This document shows, piece by piece, positions 24,767-33,840 of a stretch of DNA of 64,000 nt. This DNA comes from Pseudonocardia sp. N23. Its GTDB lineage: Bacteria; Actinomycetota; Actinomycetes; Mycobacteriales; Pseudonocardiaceae. Where the stretch lies: assembly GCF_002583555.1 (NCBI RefSeq), contig NZ_BEGX01000069.1, positions 1 through 64,000 on the forward strand, given 5' to 3'. Under the pieces are notes generated by a model. It did not search any database and was not told the DNA's origin. It was given only the letters and a program-made list of their open reading frames with translations. Position 1 is the first letter of the stretch. Each line of letters begins with the position of its first letter. The position numbers and the translations under genes were made by a program.

Positions 24767-25956
24767 CTCCCGTCGAGCAGGCCGGCCCGCGGATCGAAGT
24801 CCTTCGTCGACTCCGCGTAGGCCTGCAGTGCCTCCGTGGCGGCGGCGTCGAGCGTCGACGGGACCGCCACCTCGACGGTGACCAGCAGGTCACCGGTCTT
24901 GCCGTTCTTGCGCCGCACCCCACGGTCACGCACCCGGAAGGTCCGGCCGGTGGCCGTGCCCGCCGGAATCTTCAGCGAGACCGTCCCGTCGAGCGTCGGC
25001 ACCGTCAGCGTGGCACCGAGGGTCAGCTCCTGGAAAGTGACAGGCACCTTCAGGGTGAGGTCGTCGGCGTTCTTCGCCGAGCGGCCGAACACCTTGTCGG
25101 CCGACACGTGCACCTTGACGAACAGGTCGCCCGCCGGTGCGCCGCCCCGGCCCGGCTCGCCCTGACCGGCCAGCCGCACCTTCTGCCCGTCGTCGACGCC
25201 CGCGGGGATGCGGACCGTCAACGTCCGCGTCCGGGTGCTCACGCCGTTGCCGTTGCATTCGGGGCACGGGTCGTCGACGATCCGGCCGGTCCCGCGGCAG
25301 TCGGTGCAGGGCTCCGAGAACCCGAAGGCGCCCTGGTTGCGGGTGACCAGGCCCAGGCCTTCGCACGTCGGGCAGGTGTGCGGCGTCGTGCCCGGCCGGG
25401 CACCCGATCCACCACACGTCTCGCACCGTCCCGGTGCGCTCAGCCGCAACGCCACCTCGGCGCCACGGACCGCGTCGTCGAACGAGATGCGCACCTCGGT
25501 CTCGACGTCGGCACCCCGCTGGGCACCCGCCCGGGTGCCCCGCGTCGCACCGCCGCGACCACCTCCGCCGAACAGTCCGCCGAAGAGATCGCCGAGACCG
25601 CCCGCGCCCCCGGCCCCGCCGCGGGCGAACATGTCCTCGAAGGACTGCCCACCCGCGCCGGTGCCGAAGCCGCCGGGGAAACCTCCGCCCGCGCCGGCCC
25701 CGAAGCCACCGCCGCCACCCGCGAAGAGCGCGCGGGTCTCGTCGTACTCCTTGCGCTTCTTGTCGTCGGACAGGACGCCGTAGGCCTCGGACACGGACTT
25801 GAACCGTGCCTCCGCCTTCGGGTCACCGGGGTTGGCGTCGGGGTGCAGCTCACGGGCGAGCTTGCGGTACGCCTTCTTGATCTCGTCCGCGGACGCGCCG
25901 GAGGCGACGCCCAGCTCGCGGTAGAAGTCCTTCTCGATCCAGTCCCGCTGGGTCAT
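24763..25956 (-). CDS. dnaJ: Chaperone protein DnaJ (Hsp40)
   Basis: A 397-residue type I DnaJ. The J domain has the HPD motif ([10 protein letters not shown]) that stimulates DnaK ATPase, then a long Gly/Phe-rich region. The four zinc-finger repeats are [24 protein letters not shown] and CPECNGNG, followed by the C-terminal substrate-binding domains. Start ATG 25956 is preceded by GGAGGCGGA; a longer in-frame extension overlaps the grpE end and is rejected. It is third in the operon dnaK-grpE-dnaJ-hspR, 19 bases after grpE. Confidence 0.97.
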   Translation of the reverse strand: MTQRDWIEKDFYRELGVASGASADEIKKAYRKLARELHPDANPGDPKAEARFKSVSEAYGVLSDDKKRKEYDETRALFAGGGGGFGAGAGGGFPGGFGTGAGGQSFEDMFARGGAGGAGGLGDLFGGLFGGGGRGGATRGTRAGAQRGADVETEVRISFDDAVRGAEVALRLSAPGRCETCGGSGARPGTTPHTCPTCEGLGLVTRNQGAFGFSEPCTDCRGTGRIVDDPCPECNGNGVSTRTRTLTVRIPAGVDDGQKVRLAGQGEPGRGGAPAGDLFVKVHVSADKVFGRSAKNADDLTLKVPVTFQELTLGATLTVPTLDGTVSLKIPAGTATGRTFRVRDRGVRRKNGKTGDLLVTVEVAVPSTLDAAATEALQAYAESTKDFDPRAGLLDGR

Positions 25957-25975
25957 TCCGCCTCCTCTCCCCTCA

Positions 25976-26659
25976 TCAGTGCTGCTGCTCGGGGCTCTGC
26001 TGCTCGTCCTGCGGTGCAGGCTCCGCGGCGGCCGCCACATCGGCCGCGGCGCGGTCCACGACCGTCACCATCGCGGGCCGGAGCACCCGGTCGCCCATCC
26101 GGTAGCCGCGACGCAGCACCGAGGAGACCACCGTGACCGTCGCGCCGACGGCGTCGGACTCCTCGTGCTGGACCGCCTCGTGCACCGACGGCTCGAACGG
26201 CTCCCCGCCGACACCGAAGGGCTCAAGACCCAGCTTCGCGAGCACCCCGACGACCTTGTCGGCCACGGACTTGAACGGGCCGTTGAGGTCGCCGTGCTGC
26301 TCGGCACGCTCGATGTCGTCGATCACCGTGAGCAGCTCGGACGCGAACTGCGCCCGGGCCGCCGCCAGCACACCCTCCCGGTCGCGGTCGACGCGGCGCC
26401 GGTAGTTGGCGTACTCCGCGCTGACGCGCTGCAGGTCGGACGTGCGTTCGGCGACCTCGGCCTCGAGCTCGTCGATCCGGGGGTCGGTCGCGGGAGCGGG
26501 CTCCCCGGGGGCCGGGGCCCCGGCCGGCTCCTCGCCGGCCGGGGTCCTGACCTCACCGGTCAACGGGTCGATGCGACGTCGATCGCGCACCACGACCCGC
26601 TCACCCTCGTGCTCACCGTTCGGGCCCCTGTGTGCATCGGGTCCGTTCGGGTTGCTCAC
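25976..26659 (-). CDS. grpE: Nucleotide exchange factor GrpE
   Basis: A 227-residue DnaK nucleotide exchange factor. The N-terminal 70 residues are acidic and disordered, a long coiled coil follows ([30 protein letters not shown]), and the C-terminal beta domain ends with [19 protein letters not shown], the family signature. It releases ADP from DnaK during the folding cycle. GTG 26659 overlaps the dnaK stop (GTGA), with an AAGGA site inside the dnaK 3' end. Confidence 0.96.
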   Translation of the reverse strand: MSNPNGPDAHRGPNGEHEGERVVVRDRRRIDPLTGEVRTPAGEEPAGAPAPGEPAPATDPRIDELEAEVAERTSDLQRVSAEYANYRRRVDRDREGVLAAARAQFASELLTVIDDIERAEQHGDLNGPFKSVADKVVGVLAKLGLEPFGVGGEPFEPSVHEAVQHEESDAVGATVTVVSSVLRRGYRMGDRVLRPAMVTVVDRAAADVAAAAEPAPQDEQQSPEQQH

Positions 26660-28503
26660 TTCTTGTCCTTGTCCTCGTCCACGATCTCGGCGTCCACGAC
26701 GTCGTCGGCCTGCTCGCCGGCGGCGGTCGAGTCGGCGCCGGGGGCGGCACCCTCGGCACCCTGCTGCTGGTAGAGGGCTGCGCCGAGCTTCTGCGACTCC
26801 TGACCCAGCTTCTCCACCGCGGCCCTGAGCGCCTCGGTGTCGGTGCCCTTCAGGGCCTCCTGCGCCTCACCGAGAGCGGCGTTCACGTCGTCCTTGACCT
26901 CGGACGGGAGCTTCTCGTCGTTCTCCTTGACGAACTTCTCCGTCTGGTAGACGAGCGTCTCCGCCTGGTTGCGGACCTCGGCGTCCTCACGACGCTTCTT
27001 GTCCTCCTCGGCGTGCGCCTCGGCCTCGCGCATCATCCGGTCGATCTCGTCCTTGCCCAGGGCGGATCCGCCGGTGATGGTCATGGCCTGGCTCTTGCCG
27101 GTGCCCAGGTCCTTCGCCGAGACGTTCACGATGCCGTTGGCGTCGATGTCGAAGGAGACCTCGATCTGCGGAACACCACGCGGGGCGGGCGGCAGACCCG
27201 TCAGCTCGAACATGCCGAGCTTCTTGTTGTAGGACGCGATCTCACGCTCGCCCTGGAACACCTGGATCTGCACGGACGGCTGGTTGTCGTCGGCCGTCGT
27301 GAAGATCTCCGACCGCTTGGTGGGGATCGTGGTGTTGCGCTCGATGAGCTTGGTCATCACGCCGCCCTTGGTCTCGATGCCCAGGGACAGCGGGGTGACG
27401 TCGAGCAGCAGGACGTCCTTGACCTCGCCGCGCAGCACACCGGCCTGCAGGGCGGCGCCGACGGCGACGACCTCGTCCGGGTTGACGCCCTTGTTGGGCT
27501 CCTTGCCGCCGGTCAGCTCCTTGACGAGCTCGGTGACGGCGGGCATCCGGGTGGAGCCACCGACCATCACGACGTGGTCGATCTGGCCGACGGAGATGCC
27601 GGCGTCCTTCACGACCTGATTGAACGGGGCGCGGGTGCGGTCGAGCAGGTCCGAGGTGATCTTCTGGAACTCGGCGCGCGACAGCGTCTCGTCGAGGAAC
27701 AGCGGGTTCTTGTCCGCATCGACGGTGATGTACGGCAGGTTGATCGTGGCGCTCGACGAGCTGGAGAGCTCGATCTTCGCCTTCTCCGCGGCCTCACGCA
27801 GCCGCTGCATCGCCATCTTGTCCTTGGTCAGGTCGATGCCCTGCGAGCTCTTGAACTTCTCGACGAGCCAGGCGATGACCCGCTCGTCCCAGTCGTCGCC
27901 ACCGAGGTGGTTGTCGCCGTTGGTGGCCTTGACCTCGACGACGCCCTCACCGATCTCGAGCAGCGAGACGTCGAACGTGCCACCACCGAGGTCGAAGACC
28001 AGGATGGTCTGCTCCTTGTCGCCCTTGTCGAGGCCGTAGGCCAGGGCGGCCGCGGTGGGCTCGTTGACGATGCGCAGGACGTTGAGACCCGCGATCTGGC
28101 CGGCCTCCTTGGTGGCCTGGCGCTGCGCGTCCTCGAAGTAGGCGGGCACGGTGATCACCGCGTCGGTGATCTCCTCACCCAGGTACGCCTCCGCGTCGCG
28201 CTTGAGCTTCTGCAGCACGCGGGCGCTGATCTCCTGGGCGGAGTACTTCTTGCCGTCGATGTCCTCGGTGGACCAGGTCGACCCGACGTGTCGCTTGACC
28301 GACCGGATCGTACGGTCGACGTTGGTGACCGCCTGGTTCTTCGCGGACTGCCCGACGAGCACCTCGCCGTTGCGCGCGAACGCGACGACGGAGGGCGTGG
28401 TGCGCGAACCTTCCGAGTTCGCGATGACCGTCGGCTCGCCACCCTCGAGGACGGCGACGACGGAGTTGGTGGTTCCGAGGTCGATACCGACCGCACGAGC
28501 CAT
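26656..28503 (-). CDS. dnaK: Molecular chaperone DnaK (Hsp70)
   Basis: A 615-residue Hsp70. The ATPase domain starts [13 protein letters not shown] and contains the [16 protein letters not shown] and [12 protein letters not shown] signatures. The linker is [12 protein letters not shown], then the substrate-binding domain and helical lid, ending in an acidic [12 protein letters not shown] tail. The N-terminal domain lacks the extra loop of Gram-negative DnaK, as usual for high-GC Gram-positives. A GGAGG site precedes the ATG by 9 bases. Two HAIR elements lie 36 and 91 bases upstream of the start codon, so the operon is under HspR control. Confidence 0.98.
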   Translation of the reverse strand: MARAVGIDLGTTNSVVAVLEGGEPTVIANSEGSRTTPSVVAFARNGEVLVGQSAKNQAVTNVDRTIRSVKRHVGSTWSTEDIDGKKYSAQEISARVLQKLKRDAEAYLGEEITDAVITVPAYFEDAQRQATKEAGQIAGLNVLRIVNEPTAAALAYGLDKGDKEQTILVFDLGGGTFDVSLLEIGEGVVEVKATNGDNHLGGDDWDERVIAWLVEKFKSSQGIDLTKDKMAMQRLREAAEKAKIELSSSSSATINLPYITVDADKNPLFLDETLSRAEFQKITSDLLDRTRAPFNQVVKDAGISVGQIDHVVMVGGSTRMPAVTELVKELTGGKEPNKGVNPDEVVAVGAALQAGVLRGEVKDVLLLDVTPLSLGIETKGGVMTKLIERNTTIPTKRSEIFTTADDNQPSVQIQVFQGEREIASYNKKLGMFELTGLPPAPRGVPQIEVSFDIDANGIVNVSAKDLGTGKSQAMTITGGSALGKDEIDRMMREAEAHAEEDKKRREDAEVRNQAETLVYQTEKFVKENDEKLPSEVKDDVNAALGEAQEALKGTDTEALRAAVEKLGQESQKLGAALYQQQGAEGAAPGADSTAAGEQADDVVDAEIVDEDKDKK

Positions 28504-28538
28504 GGTTGTTGCCTCCGTGATGCTTGTGTGTGGTGCGT

Positions 28539-28559
28539 GTTGAGCTTGCTCGACTCAAG
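28539..28559 (-). promoter_or_regulatory. HAIR element 1 upstream of dnaK
   Basis: GTTGAGC (28539-28545), seven bases, ACTCAAG (28553-28559). The right half is the exact HspR half-site and the left half differs at two positions. Its inner edge is 36 bases upstream of the dnaK start. Confidence 0.85.
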
Positions 28560-28593
28560 TCTCCACGTGATCCCGCGGAGCCGTCAAGCCCTG

Positions 28594-28614
28594 CTTGAGT
28601 CCATCACGCTCAAC
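28594..28614 (-). promoter_or_regulatory. HAIR element 2 upstream of dnaK
   Basis: CTTGAGT (28594-28600), seven bases, GCTCAAC (28608-28614). It has the same half-sites as the clpB element. It is 55 bases from HAIR 1 (about five helical turns), which places both on one face of the DNA. A TTGACG -35-like hexamer lies between them on the dnaK strand. Confidence 0.85.
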
Positions 28615-28768
28615 TTGCTTCATCCGTCCCAACGACCGGCCCCCGCGCGATGTTCCCGGGCGCGGCGACAACTTTCCGGACCGCACCCGCGCAGCCGTCC
28701 GAACGGGGTCCCCGCGCTGCGTCCCGACCGTCCGGCGAGAACGTCCCGTCCGCCCTAGGGTGGGCGGT

Positions 28769-29350
28769 ATGACCCCGCCCGGGCCACGCACACCGTCGAC
28801 GCGACGCCGCACCGCGGCAGTGCTCCCCGTCCTGGCCGTCGTCGTCGCCCTGCTGCTCACCGGCTGCACCGGCATCGTGGCGGGCGTCGGCGCACCCGTG
28901 GCGGGCGGCCGCGAGACCGTCGACCAGATCCGCCAGCGCGTCGACCTCGGCTCGCTCGACCCCTGCACCATGGTCAGCCCCGCGCAGCGCGCCGCCCGCG
29001 ACCTCGGCGACGCCGAACCCCTCAAGGACGACACGTCCCAGCCCGCGTGCCAGTGGCTTGGCAAGGGCCGTTCCGCCAACAGCGACCGAATCACGTTCAG
29101 GCTCTACGACTCCGCCCGCAGCCGCGCCGGCGACACCGGCGCCCGCGTCACCGACGTCCTCGGCTTCTACACGATCGAACTGCCGTCGACGACGTACCAC
29201 GCGTGCAACCTGCTCGTCGACGTCGCGGAGAAGCAGACGTTGCAGGTCACCCACCTCGCCGATGCCGACCCCGGCAACGACGCCTGCACCTCCGGCCGCG
29301 ACTTCACCGAGTCCGCGCTGCGCACCCTCACCCGCATCAGCCGCCGCTGA
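28769..29350 (+). CDS. DUF3558-type lipoprotein
   Basis: A 193-residue predicted lipoprotein. A basic start (RRRTAAVLP), a hydrophobic helix and the lipobox LLTGC mark the signal peptide, so the mature protein is anchored outside the membrane. The mature part follows the DUF3558 pattern common in Pseudonocardiales and mycobacteria: DPCTMVSPAQ near the start, ACQW in the middle and late cysteines (HACN, DACTSG), which probably form disulfides. DUF3558 function is unknown; these genes are often found near ESX-type genes, as here. Confidence 0.82.
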   Translation: MTPPGPRTPSTRRRTAAVLPVLAVVVALLLTGCTGIVAGVGAPVAGGRETVDQIRQRVDLGSLDPCTMVSPAQRAARDLGDAEPLKDDTSQPACQWLGKGRSANSDRITFRLYDSARSRAGDTGARVTDVLGFYTIELPSTTYHACNLLVDVAEKQTLQVTHLADADPGNDACTSGRDFTESALRTLTRISRR

Positions 29351-29579
29351 GTTCCTCCCTCCCGTCGGACCGGGCCGCGGCCGGATCAGGTCGGCGCCAC
29401 CGAGCATGTGCCGGGAGGTCGCCACCGAGCTGCGGCGGACGTGTCGGGAGCGCGACGCAGATGTGCTGATGACGCGGTCGCCGGCGGGCCGCTGCCGGCA
29501 CCGCCCCCGTCCGTTCGCACCCGAACACGGATCTCCCCGACCTGCCACGCCGGACCGGCGGCCGCGCCACGATCCCCGT

Positions 29580-30815
29580 GTGACCGGAATCGGCTGGTAC
29601 CGATACGAGGGCTACCCCCTCGCCGAGAAGTTCAAGTGGCTCGGCGAGGGGCCGGGCAGCTCCGCGATCGGGACCCTCCACCAGGGGATGACGAACATCG
29701 GCGGGAAGTTCGCCGACTCCGACCAGGAGCTGCGACGACAGCTCGAGCCACTGGGCATCGCCTGGCAGGGCCGCGCCGCGTCCGGGGCCGGGGCCGCGGT
29801 GACCTCGGCGACCGTCCGAGCGGCGGCGCACGCGGACGCGGGGCGGTCGGCGGGGACGTCGGTGGACGGGTACGGGGTGTCGTTCGGCGAGATGAGCCGC
29901 CATGTCGGTGAGTCGGGGCGTGATCGGATCATGGCGGACGTACACAGGGCGATGTCGATGCCCTCGGGAACGCCGTACCTGCTCCTCGGCCCGGCAGGCG
30001 CACCGTTCGCGATGATGGCCGCCGAGGCCGACCATCGGGAGGCCGTCGAGAAGGTCCGCACGCTCGATGCGAAGGCGAACGCCGCGCTCTACGTCCACGA
30101 GGAGACCTCACGAGCGGCGGTCGAGCAGTTCCCTGTCGTCGAGACCGCGCCGGTCGCCGTGCCCCCGACCGGCGGCGGCGCGGGTGGCGGTCTCGGGGGC
30201 GGCCCGGGCGGCCGGATCGGCGACGGGGTCGGCGGGCCGGGGTTCGGGGGCCCGCCGCCGGTGGGCGCCGTCGGCGACCGCTCCTCCCCGACCCGGCCGC
30301 CGGGCGCCGGCCTGCCGGCGCTTCCCGACCCGGCCGTCCGGAGCGTCGACACCGGAGTGGCAGTGCCGGGCGCCAACGGTCGCCCCGACCGCGGGGTGGG
30401 GTCGGTACCCGGCCGGCCGGCCGTCCCGGTGGGGCCTCGGCTGCCCGACCCCGGGCGCGGAGCCGGGCGGACGGCGCTGCCCGGTGTGACGGCCCCGGGG
30501 CTGCGTCGGGGCGGCACGTCGACAGGCCGCGCGTTCGCCGACAAGCTGTTCCGGGCCGGTGGGCCGCCGGGTGTCGGAGAACCGGCCGGCCGTGCCCCCG
30601 GCGGCGGCCGCGAGCCGGCCCGGACCCCGGTGATGCCCGGGCGTGCCGGCGGGACGGGCCTGCCCGGTGGCATGTACCCGCCGATGGGCGGCGCAGCGGC
30701 CGGTCGAGGTGGGAACGACCGGCACACCTCGCGCTTCCTGGTGCCCAGCTCCGCACCGTTCGACGTCGAGACGCCGCACGTCGCACCCGTGATCGGTGGG
30801 GAGGAGCAGCGATGA
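29580..30815 (+). CDS. PPE-like secreted protein with Gly/Pro-rich tail
   Basis: A 411-residue protein. Residues 1-175 are predicted helical with a WQG turn (GIAWQGRAASGA, about residue 61), matching the four-helix arrangement of PPE/WXG-type ESX substrates, although the literal Pro-Pro-Glu motif is absent. Residues 176-380 are a low-complexity Gly/Pro/Arg-rich region, and the C terminus ends with SRFLVPSSAPFDVE and a short acidic tail. The downstream EspG-like gene overlaps it by four bases (ATGA), as expected for a substrate and its chaperone. Start GTG 29580 is the first codon of the conserved part; upstream codons in frame look non-coding. Confidence 0.72.
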   Translation: MTGIGWYRYEGYPLAEKFKWLGEGPGSSAIGTLHQGMTNIGGKFADSDQELRRQLEPLGIAWQGRAASGAGAAVTSATVRAAAHADAGRSAGTSVDGYGVSFGEMSRHVGESGRDRIMADVHRAMSMPSGTPYLLLGPAGAPFAMMAAEADHREAVEKVRTLDAKANAALYVHEETSRAAVEQFPVVETAPVAVPPTGGGAGGGLGGGPGGRIGDGVGGPGFGGPPPVGAVGDRSSPTRPPGAGLPALPDPAVRSVDTGVAVPGANGRPDRGVGSVPGRPAVPVGPRLPDPGRGAGRTALPGVTAPGLRRGGTSTGRAFADKLFRAGGPPGVGEPAGRAPGGGREPARTPVMPGRAGGTGLPGGMYPPMGGAAAGRGGNDRHTSRFLVPSSAPFDVETPHVAPVIGGEEQR

Positions 30816-31573
30816 CCGTCGACTGGGACGCGGCGACCGTGCTGTCGCTGACGGAGTTCGAGGTCGCGTGGGAGGCCGCCGGCCTCGACGAGACGCCGTG
30901 GGAGCTCGACCCGCCGCGGCCGGGCCGGACGTGGGAGGAGCGTCGCGGGATCGTCGACGCCGCGCTGGCGACGCTCGCTGCGCGCGGGCTCGTCGACGAC
31001 CGGAGGCCCGTCCCGCGGCTCGCCGCGATGCTGACCGTGCTGGACCGCCGCGAGCTGTCGGTCGACGTCCGGGTGCACGGCCCGACGGTCGTCGGTGCTG
31101 TCGCGGCCCGGCGCCGTGGCCGGGCGGTGCTCGCGGTCCGCCACGACGGCGAGATCGCGCTGGCCGACCTGTCGCCGACACGGCTGTCGCCGGCGGTCGT
31201 CGACGTCCTCGGACCGGTGGCGGCGGCCCGGGGGCGGGCGGTGAACGTGCGTGCGTCCGACGTCGAGGCCGCGATCACGGCGGCGGGCGAGGACCCGGGG
31301 GCGCTGGTCGACGAGCTGGTCCGGCGCGGGGTCGAGCCCGCCGACGCCGGGACCTACGTCGCGCTGCATCGTGACGTCGACCGGCACGGGATGGTCGGTG
31401 TCTGCGTGGGCAGGCGGCGGGCGCCGTGGCTCATCGGGCTGCACCGCACGTCGTCGGGACACGTGGTCCGGCTGCGCCGGCCCGCAGGCGACGGGCGCGA
31501 CGTCGTCACCGTCGCACCGGTGGACGCCGCGGGGCTGGTCCGGCGGATCGACGAGCTGATCGCGGCGGCGTGA
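30812..31573 (+). CDS. EspG-family type VII secretion chaperone
   Basis: A 253-residue EspG-like protein. The N terminus reads LSLTEFEVAWEAAGLDETPWEL, the usual family opening. Alternating strands and helices of the quasi-two-fold EspG fold follow, for example RELSVDVRVHGPTVVGAVAARRRGRAVLAVR. EspG proteins bind the tips of PE-PPE dimers in the cytosol and keep them soluble until export. Here it is coupled to a PPE-like gene, suggesting a dedicated pair. No PE partner, EccC or EccB is visible nearby. Confidence 0.82.
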   Translation: MTVDWDAATVLSLTEFEVAWEAAGLDETPWELDPPRPGRTWEERRGIVDAALATLAARGLVDDRRPVPRLAAMLTVLDRRELSVDVRVHGPTVVGAVAARRRGRAVLAVRHDGEIALADLSPTRLSPAVVDVLGPVAAARGRAVNVRASDVEAAITAAGEDPGALVDELVRRGVEPADAGTYVALHRDVDRHGMVGVCVGRRRAPWLIGLHRTSSGHVVRLRRPAGDGRDVVTVAPVDAAGLVRRIDELIAAA

Positions 31574-31598
31574 CACCGGCCGCGGGGGAGCAGGGGCG

Positions 31599-32030
31599 TC
31601 AGAGCGACGGCGCCGCCCGCGGCTCGACGCGGCCGGCCGACGGCGGTGGCAGCGGGTCGGCGATCGGCGCCAGGACCCGGTGGGTCTCGGGGTCGTCGAC
31701 GACGCGGTCCTCGGCGTCGCGGTAGACGAGGTCGCCGTCCGGGCCGAGGTCGGCGAGGTAGCCGGCGAGGGCGAGCTGGTCCTCGTCGAGATCGGTGAGG
31801 ACCTCGTAGCGGCAGGGCGCGACCCGGTACTCCGGCCACTCGAGGTTGCCGTAGGCGTCGTGCAGGTCGGCGAGCAGGCCGGTGAAGACCTGCTGCCAGC
31901 GCAGCGGCATCGACTGCGCGAGCGAGCGGGGCACGACCAGGTAGTCCTCGCTCGCACCGCGTGCCGGGCGGTCGAGGTAGTCGCGCAAGGGCGTCGTCGA
32001 CGCCAGGGCGTGGGGTTCGTCGCGTGCCAT
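31599..32030 (-). CDS. Conserved hypothetical protein convergent with espG-like gene
   Basis: A 143-residue acidic soluble protein with the segment SLAQSMPLRWQQVFTGLLADLHDAYGNLEWPEYRV and a duplicated Asp-rich stretch (DLDEDQLALAGYLADLGPDGDLVY). It starts at ATG 32030, with AGGA 6 bases upstream; the frame continues upstream without support. I believe similar proteins accompany EspG-like genes in other Pseudonocardiaceae, but this is from memory and no function is known. Confidence 0.68.
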   Translation of the reverse strand: MARDEPHALASTTPLRDYLDRPARGASEDYLVVPRSLAQSMPLRWQQVFTGLLADLHDAYGNLEWPEYRVAPCRYEVLTDLDEDQLALAGYLADLGPDGDLVYRDAEDRVVDDPETHRVLAPIADPLPPPSAGRVEPRAAPSL

Positions 32031-32060
32031 CGATCCTGCTTCCGGTCGTGCCCTGCCGGT

Positions 32061-32083
32061 GGCCCGCCGCCGGGCGGCGGGCC
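32061..32083 (-). terminator. 10-bp GC hairpin downstream of the LysR gene
   Basis: GGCCCGCCGC (32061-32070) pairs exactly with GCGGCGGGCC (32074-32083) around a 3-base loop. It lies within the 222-base gap after the LysR gene and before the hypothetical gene on the same strand. The rest of that gap shows nothing else. Confidence 0.45.
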
Positions 32084-32252
32084 GTGCACCCGATGTTTCC
32101 ACGGCGCCCCGCCGGCCGCGGACCGTGGTGCCGGTGCCTCGGTGCGCCCGCGACGAGGCCTCGGCCCGCGGCGGTCCGCGACCGTGTCGGCCCTGCGGTC
32201 CGACGGTTGTCGCGGATGCGGGTCATCGGTGACGGCGATGCACCGGGGGCGA

Positions 32253-33176
32253 TCAGCCGACCCGGCCGTCGTCCAGCGCCGCTGCCGTCGCCGCCACCCG
32301 CGACCGCAGCCAGCGATGGCCCGCGTCGTCGGTGTTGCGCGGGTTCCAGTACATGGCCTCGTTGATCTCGGGTACCGGGATCGGTGGCTCGACGAGCCGG
32401 AGGCCGGTGATCGGCAGCAGTCCCGCGGAGCGTTCGAGCACGAGGCTCACCAGCGACGTCCCGCGGATGAGGAGCGGGACCATCAGGAAGCTCTCGATGG
32501 TGAGCTCCACGCGGCGCTGTACGCCGAGGTCGGCGAGGTGCCGGTCGGCCAGGTTCAGCTGCAGGTCCTGGCCGATCGAGTACACGAGGTGGGGCAGCGC
32601 GAGGTAGCGCTCCGGGTCGAGCGCGGTCCCGTCGTGGACCGACGCGTCGAGCATGCACAGCCAGCGGTCGCTGAACAGCGGCGCGTTCGGCAGCGGCGAC
32701 GGCCCCATCGTCTCGCGCGGCTCGATCACCAGGTCGACCCGTTCCTGCCGCAGCAGCGACGGCACGTCGGCCGCGCGCGGGCGCACGTTGATCGTGATGT
32801 GGGGCGCCTCCGCCGACAGGGTCCGGATCAGTGGGGCGACGACGACGGCGGTGGCGTAGTCCGACGCGCTGATCGAGAACGAGCGGGTCGCCGTCGCCGG
32901 CGCGAACTCGGACTTCTCGGCCAGCACACCGTCGACGAGCCGCAGGATCTCGGCGACCGGCTCGACGAGCGCCTCGGCGCGGCTCGTGAGCGTGAGGTTG
33001 CGTCCGGTGCGGACCATCAGCGGGTCGCCGAAGAGCTTGCGGAGCCGGGCCAGTGATCCGCTCATCGCCGACTGGCTCAGGTTCAGCCGACGAGCCGCCT
33101 CGGTGACGCTACGGGTCGCGAGCAGCGCGTCGAGGTCCACGAGCAGGTTGAGGTCGACGGTCCGGAGGTCGATCAC
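32253..33176 (-). CDS. LysR-type transcriptional regulator of the aromatic operon
   Basis: A LysR-family activator of about 307 residues. The winged helix-turn-helix reads LLATRSVTEAARRLNLSQSAMSGSLARLRKLFGDPLMVR, followed by an effector-binding domain starting near SFSISASDYATAVVV. It is close to the NodD/PcpR-type subgroup that often governs aromatic catabolism. GTG 33176 (VIDLRTVDLNLL) is chosen by family alignment; GTG 33185 and ATG 33221 are alternatives. It is divergent from the flavin reductase-monooxygenase-dioxygenase operon, and a T-N11-A box in the shared promoter is the expected binding site. The inducer is probably a phenolic substrate or a ring-cleavage intermediate. Confidence 0.9.
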   Translation of the reverse strand: MIDLRTVDLNLLVDLDALLATRSVTEAARRLNLSQSAMSGSLARLRKLFGDPLMVRTGRNLTLTSRAEALVEPVAEILRLVDGVLAEKSEFAPATATRSFSISASDYATAVVVAPLIRTLSAEAPHITINVRPRAADVPSLLRQERVDLVIEPRETMGPSPLPNAPLFSDRWLCMLDASVHDGTALDPERYLALPHLVYSIGQDLQLNLADRHLADLGVQRRVELTIESFLMVPLLIRGTSLVSLVLERSAGLLPITGLRLVEPPIPVPEINEAMYWNPRNTDDAGHRWLRSRVAATAAALDDGRVG

Positions 33177-33185
33177 CCGGACCAC

Positions 33186-33206
33186 GATATCGGCGCGGTC
33201 AATATC
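33186..33206. promoter_or_regulatory. LysR box (T-N11-A) in the divergent promoter
   Basis: GATAT (33186-33190), 11 bases, ATATC (33202-33206): a perfect dyad containing the T-N11-A core that LysR-type regulators bind. It sits 10 bases upstream of the LysR start and about 19 bases upstream of the -35 of the catabolic operon. Confidence 0.7.
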
Positions 33207-33224
33207 TCCTATCCGTGACATCTG

Positions 33225-33254
33225 TTGGACCGAACGATCGGATCCTTCTAGCGT
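33225..33254 (+). promoter_or_regulatory. Candidate promoter of the aromatic catabolic operon
   Basis: TTGGAC (33225-33230) and TAGCGT (33249-33254) are 18 bases apart, 44 bases before the flavin reductase start. The LysR box just upstream of the -35 gives the usual activator geometry. Confidence 0.5.
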
Positions 33255-33298
33255 CCCTTCCACGCACCGCGACGACATGACCGCTGCGGGAGGAAACA

Positions 33299-33805
33299 AT
33301 GCAGAACGAGACCGTGCCAGAACTCGACGGGCCCGCTTTCCGGAATGTCGTCGGGCATTTCACGAGTGGCGTCACGATCGTCACCGCCGAGCACGACGAC
33401 ACGTTGTTCGGCGCGACCGTGAGCGCCGTGTCGTCACTGTCGGCGGACCCGCCGATGATGCTGGTCTGCCTGCACCAGCGGCTCGGCGCCCACGCCGCGA
33501 TCATGGGCGCAGGCCGGTTCACCGTCAACATCCTCGGCGAGGGCCAGGACGCGCTGGCGCTGACGTTCGCCACCCGGGGCGCCGACAAGTTCGCCGGCGT
33601 CGACGTGGCGCACACCCCGTACGGACCCCGGCTGGAAATGGCGCTCGCACACCTCGCATGCCGGGTCGTCGACCACGTCGAGGGCGGTACGCATCGCATC
33701 TTCATCGCCGAGGTCGACCATGCGTCGGCGATCCGCGATGCAGGGCCGCTCTCCTATTTCCGCGGCCGCTTCGGCCGTTTCGTACCGCACGACGAAGCGT
33801 CCTGA
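33299..33805 (+). CDS. Flavin reductase component of a two-component monooxygenase
   Basis: A 168-residue split-barrel flavin reductase (HpaC/HsaB type). The opening FRNVVGHFTSGVTIVTA, the GATVSAVSSLSADPPMMLVCL flavin-binding stretch and FTVNILGEGQ are typical. It uses NAD(P)H to reduce free FAD or FMN and hands FADH2 to the monooxygenase encoded next. A GGGAGG site precedes the ATG. It is the first gene of the LysR-controlled operon, 35 bases before the oxygenase gene. Confidence 0.92.
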   Translation: MQNETVPELDGPAFRNVVGHFTSGVTIVTAEHDDTLFGATVSAVSSLSADPPMMLVCLHQRLGAHAAIMGAGRFTVNILGEGQDALALTFATRGADKFAGVDVAHTPYGPRLEMALAHLACRVVDHVEGGTHRIFIAEVDHASAIRDAGPLSYFRGRFGRFVPHDEAS

Positions 33806-33840
33806 CCGACCATTTCCGAACTCCCACACGGAGGCATTCC

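Noticed and set aside
29351..29579. Possible small gene between the DUF3558 lipoprotein and the PPE-like gene
   Set aside because: Open frames here are extensions or antisense of neighbours with no start signals or recognisable composition; treated as intergenic.
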